Source of the DNA: Pollutibacter soli
GTDB taxonomy: Bacteria > Bacteroidota > Bacteroidia > Chitinophagales > Chitinophagaceae
Assembly: GCA_029269725.1 (NCBI GenBank)
Contig: JARJHS010000008.1
Coordinates: 1 to 64,000 of the forward strand
Reading direction: 5' to 3'
Length of the DNA stretch: 64,000 nucleotides
Position numbers and translations under genes: made by a program. This document shows, piece by piece, positions 27,970 through 37,082 of the stretch. Below the pieces are notes generated by a model that was given only the letters and a program-made list of their open reading frames with translations, was not told where the DNA came from and did not search any database. How positions within the stretch are numbered: the stretch's first letter is position 1; each line of letters opens with the position of its first letter.

Positions 27970-30435
27970 ATGCGTCTCCTCGTTGCTTCTGTACTGATGG
28001 TTCTTTTTTCCAATCCTGTATATTCACAAAGCCAGCATCTCAGGCTTTGGTATAAAAAACCTGCTGAAAATGTGTGGGAAAGTGCATTGCCTGTGGGTAA
28101 TGGCAGGCTTGGTGCAATGGTGTATGGAAATGTTCCTGCTGAAACTATTCAGCTGAATGAACATACAGTCTGGAGTGGGAGCCCCAACCGGAATGATAAT
28201 TCTCTCGCGCTTCAATCATTACCAGAGATCCGTCAACTCATTTTTGAAGGGCGCCACAAAGAAGCAGAAGAGCTTGCCAATAAAACCATATTGTCTAAAA
28301 AATCGCACGGTCAGAAATTTCAACCGGTGGGCGATTTACAGATCCGGTTTCTGGGCCACGAAAACTATACGGGTTACTACCGCGAGCTCGATATCGAAAA
28401 AGCTGTTGCCAGGACTGTTTATGTGGTAAACGAAGTGGAGTATCAGCGGGAGGTGTTTGCTTCATTTGCTGATGATGTAATGGTGATCAGGCTTTCTGCT
28501 AATAAACCCGGCATGCTTTCATTCACTGCCCATTTTCGCTCACCTCACACGGGCGCCATCAGGAAAACAAATAAAGATGGCAGTATAACAGTTGAGGCAG
28601 TAACATCCAGCCATGAAACGGTGGAAGGCAAAGTCAGGTTTAAGGGAATTGCGAAAATAAAAAATAACGGAGGTCGTGTGTCGGTGACCGACACGGCTAT
28701 GATTGTTGAAAAAGCCAATGAAGTAATCATTCTTGTTTCTGTCGCGACAAATTTTAATAATTATAAAGACCTTGGTGGTGATGAACAGAAAAGATCGGCT
28801 GATTATATCGGTCGTGCATTTGCGAAGAGTTTTTCCGCTATGATTAACGCTCATGTAAAAGCTTATCAGCGATATTTCAACAGGGTAAAACTTAATCTTG
28901 GGAAAACCAATTCACCGGACCTGCCTACGGATGAACGCCTGAAAAACTTTCGCAGCAGCGAAGACCCGGAATTTACCACGCTGTATTTTCAGTATGGCAG
29001 ATACCTGCTCATTTCTTCTTCAAGACCAGGATCTCAGCCAGCAAACCTGCAGGGCGTGTGGAACAACAGAATGAATCCACCATGGGATAGCAAATACACC
29101 ATCAATATCAACGCCGAAATGAATTACTGGCCGGCAGAGAAAACAAATCTTGCTGAATTGCATGAACCGTTTTTAAAAATGGTTCGTGAGCTCTCTGAAA
29201 CAGGTGAGCAAACAGCAAAAGAAATGTATGGTGCCCGCGGATGGATGGCCCATCACAATACAGATATATGGCGGGCAACGGGAGCCATCGACGGCGCCTT
29301 CTGGGGGCTGTGGACCGGTGGCGGCGGATGGACGAGTCAGCATCTCTGGGAGCATTACCTGTACAGTGGCGACCGGAAATATCTTCAATCCATCTATCCC
29401 ATTCTGAAAGGAGCCGCTTTGTTTTATGTGGATTTTCTTGTAGAGGATCCGAAAAGAAAATGGCTGGTGATCAACCCGGGGATGTCGCCGGAAAATGCAC
29501 CAAAAGCGCATGGCGGTTCCTCTCTTGATGCAGGCGCCACTATGGATAACCAGATTGTATTTGATGTGTTCAGTACAACGATACGTGCAGCATCGATTCT
29601 CGGTACCGACGAGGCATTTTCAGATACTTTAAAACAAATGCGTGACCGTCTTCCGCCTATGCAGGTGGGTCAGCATGGACAGTTACAGGAATGGCTGGAT
29701 GATATTGATGATCCCAAGGACGACCACCGGCATATTTCGCATCTGTATGGATTATTTCCCTCCAGCCAGATCTCACCGTATCGCACACCCGAACTTTTTT
29801 CAGGAGCGAAAAATACACTCATACAAAGGGGTGATGTTTCAACCGGATGGAGTATGGGATGGAAGGTCAACTGGTGGGCGAGGATGCTGGATGGTAATCA
29901 TGCGTTTAAACTAATCAGGGATCAATTAACGCCGGTGGGTACTAACCCTGGTGGAGGTGGCACATATGCAAATCTTTTCGACGCACATCCGCCATTTCAG
30001 ATTGATGGAAATTTCGGTTGTACGTCGGGGATAGCTGAAATGTTAGTGCAAAGCAGTGATGGATCAATTTCAGTTTTACCTGCACTTCCTGACGAATGGA
30101 AAACGGGTGATGTAACGGGGCTGCGCACACGCGGCGGCTTCGAAATTGAAAGGATTGAATGGAGAGATGGAAGGCTTGTAAACCTGGTTGTAAAATCCAA
30201 CAATGGAGGACAACTCAGAATCCGTGTTCCTAACACGGTAAAGGCATCCGGGCAATTTTCCATGAAACCTGCAGCAGGTGAGAATCAGAACATGTTCTTT
30301 TTTGTCGAGCAGACTAAAACGCCTTTGATCTCACCAAAGACAACGATTACAAAACCACAATTGAAAGAAACATTTTTATACGACATCAACACTGAGCGTG
30401 GAAAGACTTACCGCTTCATACCAGATCAACAATAA
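27970..30435 (+). CDS. Glycoside hydrolase family 95 (alpha-L-fucosidase-like)
   Basis: Secreted or periplasmic enzyme of 821 residues. A signal peptide (about 1-20, cut near VYSQSQ) is followed by the GH95 N-terminal beta-domain (LWYKKPAENVWESALPVGNGRLGAM, IQLNEHTVWSGSPN), the alpha/alpha barrel with NININAEMNYWPAE, HHNTDIWRATGAIDGAFWGLWTGGG and NPGMSPENA, and the late HPPFQIDGNFGCTSGIAEML. The conserved Asn pair, Glu (SPENA) and Asp (QIDGN) regions match the residues used by family members such as Bifidobacterium AfcA. Members cleave alpha-1,2-fucose or alpha-L-galactose, for example from xyloglucan. It opens a same-strand block of esterase and GH43 genes. There is no SusC/D pair nearby. 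Confidence 0.95.
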   Translation: MRLLVASVLMVLFSNPVYSQSQHLRLWYKKPAENVWESALPVGNGRLGAMVYGNVPAETIQLNEHTVWSGSPNRNDNSLALQSLPEIRQLIFEGRHKEAEELANKTILSKKSHGQKFQPVGDLQIRFLGHENYTGYYRELDIEKAVARTVYVVNEVEYQREVFASFADDVMVIRLSANKPGMLSFTAHFRSPHTGAIRKTNKDGSITVEAVTSSHETVEGKVRFKGIAKIKNNGGRVSVTDTAMIVEKANEVIILVSVATNFNNYKDLGGDEQKRSADYIGRAFAKSFSAMINAHVKAYQRYFNRVKLNLGKTNSPDLPTDERLKNFRSSEDPEFTTLYFQYGRYLLISSSRPGSQPANLQGVWNNRMNPPWDSKYTININAEMNYWPAEKTNLAELHEPFLKMVRELSETGEQTAKEMYGARGWMAHHNTDIWRATGAIDGAFWGLWTGGGGWTSQHLWEHYLYSGDRKYLQSIYPILKGAALFYVDFLVEDPKRKWLVINPGMSPENAPKAHGGSSLDAGATMDNQIVFDVFSTTIRAASILGTDEAFSDTLKQMRDRLPPMQVGQHGQLQEWLDDIDDPKDDHRHISHLYGLFPSSQISPYRTPELFSGAKNTLIQRGDVSTGWSMGWKVNWWARMLDGNHAFKLIRDQLTPVGTNPGGGGTYANLFDAHPPFQIDGNFGCTSGIAEMLVQSSDGSISVLPALPDEWKTGDVTGLRTRGGFEIERIEWRDGRLVNLVVKSNNGGQLRIRVPNTVKASGQFSMKPAAGENQNMFFFVEQTKTPLISPKTTITKPQLKETFLYDINTERGKTYRFIPDQQ

Positions 30436-30605
30436 ACTTCTACTATTTTATCATTGACAAACGGCGGATGATAATAAACAGTAAGTTCCGGTCGTGCTCC
30501 ATAGAATTTCTGTTGTAAAACAGGATAATCTACAAATTTGTCATGCATTTTTTAAGTGTGTTTGTTGTCCATTCGATATATTTAAAATCCGAATACTGCT
30601 GCCGG

Positions 30606-31766
30606 ATGAAAAAGAAAATTATTAGCTGGTTGACGACTGGTTTACTCCTCTTCTGTTTTGCTTTAAACTCAAACGCTCAGCCGCCTCGTGGGCCTTTTGT
30701 TATCTCACCGCAGATCCTGCCGGATAAAAAGGTGGTGTTTCGCTACCTGGCTCCATCAGCATCCAATGTAAGATTGAATGCGCAATTCGAAAAGGCGCCG
30801 GTGCCGATGGTCAAAGACAGCATTGGGATATGGAGTGTAACAGTAGGGCCGGTGATCCCTGATATTTATCCCTATAGTTTTTCTGTTGATGGTGTTACTG
30901 TGATGGACCCCGCTAATCCGGATTATTTTCCTAACGAAAGATTTAAAGCAAGTCTTGTTGATGTTCCGGGTTTCACACCACTGTTGCATTCCATCAGAAA
31001 TGTTCCGCATGGTGTCGTCAGCTATGAGTATTATCCTGCCTCAGATGGCCTGACCGGAACTGTAATGATATATACACCTCCGGGTTATGATCGTGACCAG
31101 GCAAAGAAATATCCTGTTTTCTATTTGATCAGCGGAACAACTGATACGGAAGAAACTTTTTTTAAAGTCGGTCGGGTAAATATGATTCTCGACAATCTTA
31201 TTGCGGAAGGTAAAGTGAAACCGATGATTATCGTAATGCCGTATGGAAACATTGCGGCACGAACTGCGGAGCAGAAAAATCAGCCCAAACCAGCAGATCC
31301 TACCGGAAGAGATAATCCGGAAGCGGTGGCAAGATCAAAAGCATTTGAAGATGATCTGACAAAAAAATTAATTCCATGGGTCGATAAAAATTACCGCACT
31401 GTGGCAAATCGGGATAGTCGTGCAATTGGTGGATTCTCTCGTGGAGGAGGCCAAACGCTCAGGGCAGCCTTCGGAAATCTTGACCAGTTTGCATGGGTCT
31501 GCGCTTACAGTTCTTATTTGTCTGACGAAGAGATGAAAAGAAGTTATAGCCATATAATCGATAATGTGGCAGAAACCAATAGCAAACTGAAACTTTTATG
31601 GATCGGTGTGGGTACAGAAGATTTTTTATACAGCGGCACGGCAGGCTTTCTGAATTTTCTTACAGCCAACAGGGTTGTGTACACCAGCAGAATAAGTGGT
31701 GGCGGACATACATGGATGAACGTTCGAAATTACGTTGCCGAAACGGCGCAACTGCTGTTTAAATGA
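30606..31766 (+). CDS. Secreted esterase with N-terminal E-set domain (CE1-like)
   Basis: Esterase of 386 residues. A signal peptide (MKKKIISWLTTGLLLFCFALNSNAQ) precedes an immunoglobulin-like E-set or CBM48-like domain (about 25-110, ending YPYSFSVDGVTVMDPANP) and an alpha/beta hydrolase domain of the esterase D type. The nucleophile elbow is GGFSRGGG (Ser within G-F-S-R-G), the acid is probably the Asp in GTEDFLY, and the His is in GGGHTWMNVRNYV. I start at ATG 30606; an earlier in-frame ATG lacks a signal-peptide shape. CE1 members remove acetyl or feruloyl groups from xylan. Its stop lies about 40 bases before the next esterase. Confidence 0.9.
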   Translation: MKKKIISWLTTGLLLFCFALNSNAQPPRGPFVISPQILPDKKVVFRYLAPSASNVRLNAQFEKAPVPMVKDSIGIWSVTVGPVIPDIYPYSFSVDGVTVMDPANPDYFPNERFKASLVDVPGFTPLLHSIRNVPHGVVSYEYYPASDGLTGTVMIYTPPGYDRDQAKKYPVFYLISGTTDTEETFFKVGRVNMILDNLIAEGKVKPMIIVMPYGNIAARTAEQKNQPKPADPTGRDNPEAVARSKAFEDDLTKKLIPWVDKNYRTVANRDSRAIGGFSRGGGQTLRAAFGNLDQFAWVCAYSSYLSDEEMKRSYSHIIDNVAETNSKLKLLWIGVGTEDFLYSGTAGFLNFLTANRVVYTSRISGGGHTWMNVRNYVAETAQLLFK

Positions 31767-31806
31767 ATCCAAAATAGGTATCTCAACGATCATCGAAATA
31801 ACAGAT

Positions 31807-32880
31807 ATGAAAACATTTTTCATAACCTCGCTGGCTTGTATCCTTTTACAACTTACTGTAAGCGCTCAACGCCCGCCAGCTTTGAATTCTCCCGAAGTAC
31901 ACCCTGATCATAGCATCACATTCAGGTATTTTTCACGCGATGCGAAACAGGTTTCAGTAAGTGGCGAGTTTTTGAAAAAGCCACAGATGATGACCAAAGA
32001 CACCGGTGGAATCTGGAGTGTGACTGTCGAACCTGTACAGCCTGACATCTATCCTTATAGTTTCCGGGTGGATAGCGTTCAGGTTGCCGATCCAAATAAT
32101 ACTTATGTGTTTGCGAATGAAAGATTCAAAAGAAGCATAGTTGATATTCCGGACGAAAAGCCCCTTGTTCATTCCTTACAGCCAGTTCCTCATGGCACAG
32201 TCAGCTACCGGTATTATTTTTCATCTTCTTTGCAAACGACACGACGTTTACTCGTGTATACCCCACCGGGATATCGCGACAGCAATAAAAAATATCCGGT
32301 CCTCTATTTAATACATGGCGGATCGGATACAGAAGAAACCTGGACGAAAGTTGGCAAGGCAAATCTTGTTGCAGATAATCTGATTGCACAGGGCAAAGCG
32401 CAACCAATGATTATTGTTATGCCCTATGGCAATGTCAGGCCCGCGCCTATGCCTGATTTTACCAGGGATGTAATGAATGATATTATTCCTTTCGTAGAGC
32501 AGAACTATCGGGTATTAAGTGATAGCAAGCATCGTGCGGTTGCCGGTTTTTCGGTAGGTGGTGGGCAGACATTGAATATTGGTCTCACGAACACAAATCG
32601 TTTCGGATATGTATGTTCCTATGCACCATATACAGAAACGGAAGAGTTTAAAAAGAATTTCACCAACTATTCTCCTGATGTAAAAAAACTGAATGATCAG
32701 CTCGCGCTGTTTACCATCAGTGTGGGCACAGAAGATTTTTTATATGAAAGCGTGAAGAAGAATATTGCCATGTTCGAAGAGAAAAAAATCAAGGTTAAAC
32801 CATATATCGTTGCGGGCGGACATACCTGGATGAACTGCCGGTTGTTTCTTGCTACTTCTCTGCAGGAAATTTTCAAGTAA
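31807..32880 (+). CDS. Secreted esterase with N-terminal E-set domain (CE1-like), paralogue
   Basis: Esterase of 357 residues closely related in layout to its upstream neighbour. Signal peptide MKTFFITSLACILLQLTVSAQ, E-set domain (about 22-105, QPDIYPYSFRVDSVQVADPNN), then an alpha/beta hydrolase domain. The nucleophile elbow is AGFSVGGGQTL, the acid Asp lies in GTEDFLYES and the His in AGGHTWMNCRLF. It lacks the about 25-residue insertion after the strand VMPYGN that the upstream paralogue has. I start at 31807. The genes probably arose by tandem duplication and share an operon, as the gap is about 40 bases. Confidence 0.9.
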   Translation: MKTFFITSLACILLQLTVSAQRPPALNSPEVHPDHSITFRYFSRDAKQVSVSGEFLKKPQMMTKDTGGIWSVTVEPVQPDIYPYSFRVDSVQVADPNNTYVFANERFKRSIVDIPDEKPLVHSLQPVPHGTVSYRYYFSSSLQTTRRLLVYTPPGYRDSNKKYPVLYLIHGGSDTEETWTKVGKANLVADNLIAQGKAQPMIIVMPYGNVRPAPMPDFTRDVMNDIIPFVEQNYRVLSDSKHRAVAGFSVGGGQTLNIGLTNTNRFGYVCSYAPYTETEEFKKNFTNYSPDVKKLNDQLALFTISVGTEDFLYESVKKNIAMFEEKKIKVKPYIVAGGHTWMNCRLFLATSLQEIFK

Positions 32881-32957
32881 AACAAAAGAGAATTGCCAGA
32901 ATTGATGACGATATAATCAGATTGAAAAATTACCCAGGTATTTATAAAAATTTTGTG

Positions 32958-34877
32958 ATGAAAAAATTATTGATCGTATTAGTTCTTCATTTGTCAATGC
33001 GTGTGGAAGCACAGGACATTGAAAAACAGGCCCCGGCGGGTTTTGATTCCCTGGTTGCAAATGTTCCACACGGCAGGATCGATACCATAACTTATCCTTC
33101 AAAAACGGTAGGCGTAAATCGCAGGGCGATTGTTTATACACCACCAGGATTTTCAAAAAGTAAAAAATATCCTGTACTTTATCTTTTACATGGTATCGGT
33201 GGCGACGAAAAAGAATGGTTCACCAATGCAAAGCCGCAGAATATTTTCGACAATCTTTATGCAAAAGGCAGGATCGAACCCATGATAGTAGTGATGCCGA
33301 ATGGAAGGGCGATGAAAGATGATCGTGCCGGTGGAAATATTTTTGACAGCGCAAAGGTAAAAGCCTTTTCTACTTTCGAACAGGACCTGATTAACGACCT
33401 GATTCCATTCACAGAAAAGAAATACCCTGTGATTAAAGATCGTCAGCATCGCGCAATTGCCGGACTATCGATGGGAGGGGGGCAAACACTCAATTTCGGA
33501 TTGGGTCATCCGGAAATGTTTGCCTGGGTGGGTGGATTTTCATCTGCACCGAATACAAAAGCTCCGGAACTATTGGTTCCTGATCCTGCGAAAACAAAGC
33601 AGAGCAACCAGCTGATCTGGATTTCCTGCGGAATAGATGACGGCCTCATCGGCTTTAGCCAGCGAACACATGAGTATTTGCAAAAACATGACATTCCACA
33701 CATCTACTATGTCGAGCCGGGCGCACATGATTTTAAAGTATGGAAAAACGATCTGTACATGTTTTCCCAGCTGCTTTTTAAAACTCCCGATCCGTCCTTG
33801 TTTCAAAAGTATTCAGTGCTGGGAACACCCGCTACAACCAATGTGCGGAATGCAAAGTATCCGCAGGTATTGCCGGACAGTCGTGTGATTTTTAGGTTGA
33901 AAGCACCCGAAGCGCAGAAAGTTCAGATTGACCTTGGGAAAAAATACAACATGGCGAAGGATACAGGTGGCTACTGGCAGGTAATCACTGATTCAATCAG
34001 CGAAGGGTTTCATTATTATTCTTTATTGATTGATGGCGTGGCTGTTGCCGATCCGGCGAGTGAATCATTTTATGGCATGGGCAGGATGGCGAGTGGAATA
34101 GAAATTCCTTTTGTTGGTGGCGATTACTATGCTGTGCGGGACGTCCCGCACGGAGTCATTGAGCAGAAAAGGTATTTCTCGCCGGTGACCAACAGCTGGC
34201 GGAGAATGTTCGTGTATACGCCACCGGGATACAACGAAAACTCTGGCAGCAGGTTTCCTGTGCTCTATATACTGCACGGCGGTGGTGAAGATGAAAGAGG
34301 CTGGGGTATGCAGGGAAAAACAGATATGATCATCGACAATCTTATTGCCGAGGGAAAAGCAAAGCCGATGATCGTAGTGATGATGGATGGAAACCTTGGT
34401 GCGGGAGGTCTTGCAGGATTCGGGGAAAGAAATTTGATGCTTTTTGAGAATGAATTGAAGCGTGGAGTAATTCCATATGTTGAAAAAAATTTCCGCGCGG
34501 CTAACACGGGAGATCAACGGGCACTTGCAGGACTATCAATGGGTGGATTGCAAACTTTGCATGCCGGTGTCAGGAACACCGATATGTTTTCTTACCTCGG
34601 TGTATTCAGTTCGGGATGGTTTGCCAATAGGACTGATATTACAAATCCGCAGTATGAGTATATGAAGAACAATGCGACGACCATCAACAAAAACGTGAAA
34701 AGTTTTTGGATCTCAATGGGAGGAAAAGAAGATATCGCCTACAACAATTGCAAAGTCATGATGGCTAAGTTTGATGAGCTCGGTATAAAGTATGTGTATA
34801 CTGAATATCCGGGAGGGCATACATGGCCTGTGTGGAGGAATAATCTGTATAATTTTGCTCAGTTGTTGTTTAAGTAA
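32958..34877 (+). CDS. Secreted double esterase: catalytic domain, E-set, second catalytic domain (CE1-like)
   Basis: Enzyme of 639 residues with two complete esterase domains. After a signal peptide (MKKLLIVLVLHLSMRVEAQ), the first catalytic domain (about 30-270) has the elbow AGLSMGGGQTL, an Asp in CGIDDGLIG and the His in EPGAHDFKVWKNDLY. A linker and an E-set domain (about 290-375, RVIFRLKAPEAQKVQIDLG to SLLIDGVAVADPASE) lead to a second domain (about 385-639) with elbow AGLSMGGLQTL, Asp in GGKEDIAYN and His in YPGGHTWPVWRNNLY. So the unit is CE-(E-set+CE). The two domains may take different ester substituents. It ends 21 bases before the GH43 gene. Confidence 0.92.
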   Translation: MKKLLIVLVLHLSMRVEAQDIEKQAPAGFDSLVANVPHGRIDTITYPSKTVGVNRRAIVYTPPGFSKSKKYPVLYLLHGIGGDEKEWFTNAKPQNIFDNLYAKGRIEPMIVVMPNGRAMKDDRAGGNIFDSAKVKAFSTFEQDLINDLIPFTEKKYPVIKDRQHRAIAGLSMGGGQTLNFGLGHPEMFAWVGGFSSAPNTKAPELLVPDPAKTKQSNQLIWISCGIDDGLIGFSQRTHEYLQKHDIPHIYYVEPGAHDFKVWKNDLYMFSQLLFKTPDPSLFQKYSVLGTPATTNVRNAKYPQVLPDSRVIFRLKAPEAQKVQIDLGKKYNMAKDTGGYWQVITDSISEGFHYYSLLIDGVAVADPASESFYGMGRMASGIEIPFVGGDYYAVRDVPHGVIEQKRYFSPVTNSWRRMFVYTPPGYNENSGSRFPVLYILHGGGEDERGWGMQGKTDMIIDNLIAEGKAKPMIVVMMDGNLGAGGLAGFGERNLMLFENELKRGVIPYVEKNFRAANTGDQRALAGLSMGGLQTLHAGVRNTDMFSYLGVFSSGWFANRTDITNPQYEYMKNNATTINKNVKSFWISMGGKEDIAYNNCKVMMAKFDELGIKYVYTEYPGGHTWPVWRNNLYNFAQLLFK

Positions 34878-34898
34878 TTCATTTGCTTCGCTAAAAAA

Positions 34899-36629
34899 AT
34901 GTCTATGTTTTCTTTATCCTGCCGGTTAATATCGTTGAGTGTTTTACTGATTTTGCAATTGAGCACAATCGGTCAGACAAATGGCGGAAATCAGTTTACC
35001 ATTTGTAATCCGATGGACCTGAGTTATCGCTATTGCCTCGACACGCCTTCACGTAGAGAAGCAGCAGATCCTACGATGGTGGTGTTTAAAGACGAGTATT
35101 ATTTGTTCGCTTCAAAATCCGGAGGATATTTTCATTCTACTGATTTAATCAGGTGGGATCTGATCACGACTAATGATCTGCCAATTGAAGATTATGCACC
35201 GACAGCGATGGTGATGAAAGACACGCTCTATTTTATGGCGTCTGGTGCTGCTCCGAAAATTTATAAAACAACTGATCCGAAGTCAGGCAATTGGACCGTG
35301 GTGAATGAGTCTTTTCCTATCGGGATGATTGATCCGGATCTTTTTGTTGACGACGATGGTCGTTTGTTTTTTTATTATGGATGCTCAAATATTGATCCTT
35401 TGCATGCAGTGGAACTCGATCCGGTTTCGTTTAATCCAATAGGTAAGCCGGTAGATCTGCTGAACAGCAATAAAAAATTACACGGCTGGGAAAGAAAGAG
35501 TGATTACAATGACCAGGCAGTTGATCCATGGATTGAAGGAGCGTGGATGACAAAATATAACGGTAAGTACTACCTGCAGTATGCTGCCCCCGGAACGGAG
35601 TTTAAAAGTTACAGCGACGGTGTATATGTATCAGACAAGCCATTGGGTCCTTACACAATGGCGAAACATAATCCGGTTGCTTACAAACCTGAGGGATTTG
35701 TCGCAGGAGCCGGGCATGGCAATACTTTCCGGGATCGTTATGGAAACTACTGGCATATCGCAACGATGACAATATCCAATAAGCATATGTTTGAAAGAAG
35801 ACTCGGATTGTTTCCTGCTTTCTTCGACAAGGACGGGACCTTTTATATTTATACCGGTTTTGGCGATATGCCGATACGCTTGCCTTCAAAAAAAATAAAT
35901 GGTCCTGATGAAATTTCTACCGGATGGATGCTGTTGTCATACAATAAGCAGGTGCAGGCTTCGTCTGAGTTGCCGGAACATCCTAAGCAAGATGCAGTTG
36001 ATGAAGAAATCCGTTCATTCTGGAGTGCCCGAACAGGAGAGAAAGGTGAATGGTTTAGTATAGACCTCGGAAAGTCGGCCGAAGTAAATGCCGTGCAGAT
36101 CAATTATTACGAGTATAAGTCTGATCTCCTGGGAAGGAAGCCGGGAATTTACTATCAGTATTTACTTGAATATTCTGATGACAACAAAACCTGGAAAACG
36201 ATGGTTGATAAAACCAGCAACACCGAGGATCGTCCGCACGATTATATTGAACTGGGTAAACCTGTAAAGGCAAGATATATCCGCATAACAAATTACCGTG
36301 TGCCGGATGGAACGTTTACATTGTCTGGCATCAGGGTATTTGGAAAGGCAAATGGAAGCAGGCCTGCGCAGGTGAATAAAATTGATGTGTCCAGGAATGC
36401 AGCCGATCGCTGCCAGGCGGTGATTAAATGGCCGGCGGTGCCAGGTGCAACAGGTTACAATATCCGTTATGGTACCGATCGAAATAAGTTGTATCACAAC
36501 TACCAGGTCCTTGGTGTAAATGACCTGAAGCTGAACAGTCTCGACAGCAATGAAAAATATTTTTTTACTGTTGATGCTTTTAATGAATCTGGTGTAACCC
36601 GAGGATCAGCGATAAAGGCCGTTGAATAA
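34899..36629 (+). CDS. Glycoside hydrolase family 43 with F5/8-type (discoidin) and Fn3 domains
   Basis: Secreted enzyme of 576 residues. After a signal peptide (about 1-26, up to QLSTIGQT), a five-bladed propeller (about 35-330) carries the GH43 acidic trio: the base Asp in REAADPTMVVFKDEYYLFAS, the pKa-modulating Asp in GMIDPDLFVDDDG and the acid Glu in DPWIEGAWMTKYNG. A discoidin-like carbohydrate-binding domain follows (about 365-480, GEWFSIDLGKSAEVNAVQIN, ARYIRITNYRVPDG), then a fibronectin type III domain (about 488-576). GH43 enzymes are arabinofuranosidases or xylosidases. As the last gene of the GH95-esterase block it would remove arabinose or xylose from the same polymer. It is not followed by a terminator hairpin I can see. 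Confidence 0.93.
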   Translation: MSMFSLSCRLISLSVLLILQLSTIGQTNGGNQFTICNPMDLSYRYCLDTPSRREAADPTMVVFKDEYYLFASKSGGYFHSTDLIRWDLITTNDLPIEDYAPTAMVMKDTLYFMASGAAPKIYKTTDPKSGNWTVVNESFPIGMIDPDLFVDDDGRLFFYYGCSNIDPLHAVELDPVSFNPIGKPVDLLNSNKKLHGWERKSDYNDQAVDPWIEGAWMTKYNGKYYLQYAAPGTEFKSYSDGVYVSDKPLGPYTMAKHNPVAYKPEGFVAGAGHGNTFRDRYGNYWHIATMTISNKHMFERRLGLFPAFFDKDGTFYIYTGFGDMPIRLPSKKINGPDEISTGWMLLSYNKQVQASSELPEHPKQDAVDEEIRSFWSARTGEKGEWFSIDLGKSAEVNAVQINYYEYKSDLLGRKPGIYYQYLLEYSDDNKTWKTMVDKTSNTEDRPHDYIELGKPVKARYIRITNYRVPDGTFTLSGIRVFGKANGSRPAQVNKIDVSRNAADRCQAVIKWPAVPGATGYNIRYGTDRNKLYHNYQVLGVNDLKLNSLDSNEKYFFTVDAFNESGVTRGSAIKAVE

Positions 36630-37082
36630 AAAGATGTAGTGCTGATAAAAGGCTAACCAGATGCAAGGATTTTCACACTTCGACTTTTACATCCATGCAG
36701 ACACTGACATCAGAATTCTTATGTAATCCAGTATCCACCAGGATTTGCGCAACAAACAGCAGGTCCTGATTAAAAAGAAACGTCTACAGAATTATCGTGT
36801 ACTAAAATTTTAAAAAGCAGACTTGCTGTGTAGAACAGATAAACACCCTTGCACTCCCGAAATAAATTTGCCGTTACTTTATTCCTGTGCTTGCCTTACC
36901 GTCTGGTTTATTGTATGTTTAGCGAGCGTGCATGTTTTTCTGAGAGTCAGATGGAAAAGACGGGAATATCGGAAAGAATCGGTAAAGGAAGCTTTGATAT
37001 AATTTTAAGAAAACAGCAAAAATATATTACTCTTACAATGTAAAAAGCCTGTATCGGAGACGTATCATCAGTCCTTAAATCT
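36630..37082. other. Intergenic region without a supportable gene
   Basis: A gap of 453 bases after the CAZyme block. A short open frame (about 36849-37043) has no domain sense and no ribosome-binding site, so I do not call it. No hairpin with a T-run is evident. Confidence 0.6.

Noticed and set aside
36849-37043. 64-residue open frame
   Set aside because: No motif and no ribosome-binding site; chance open frame.
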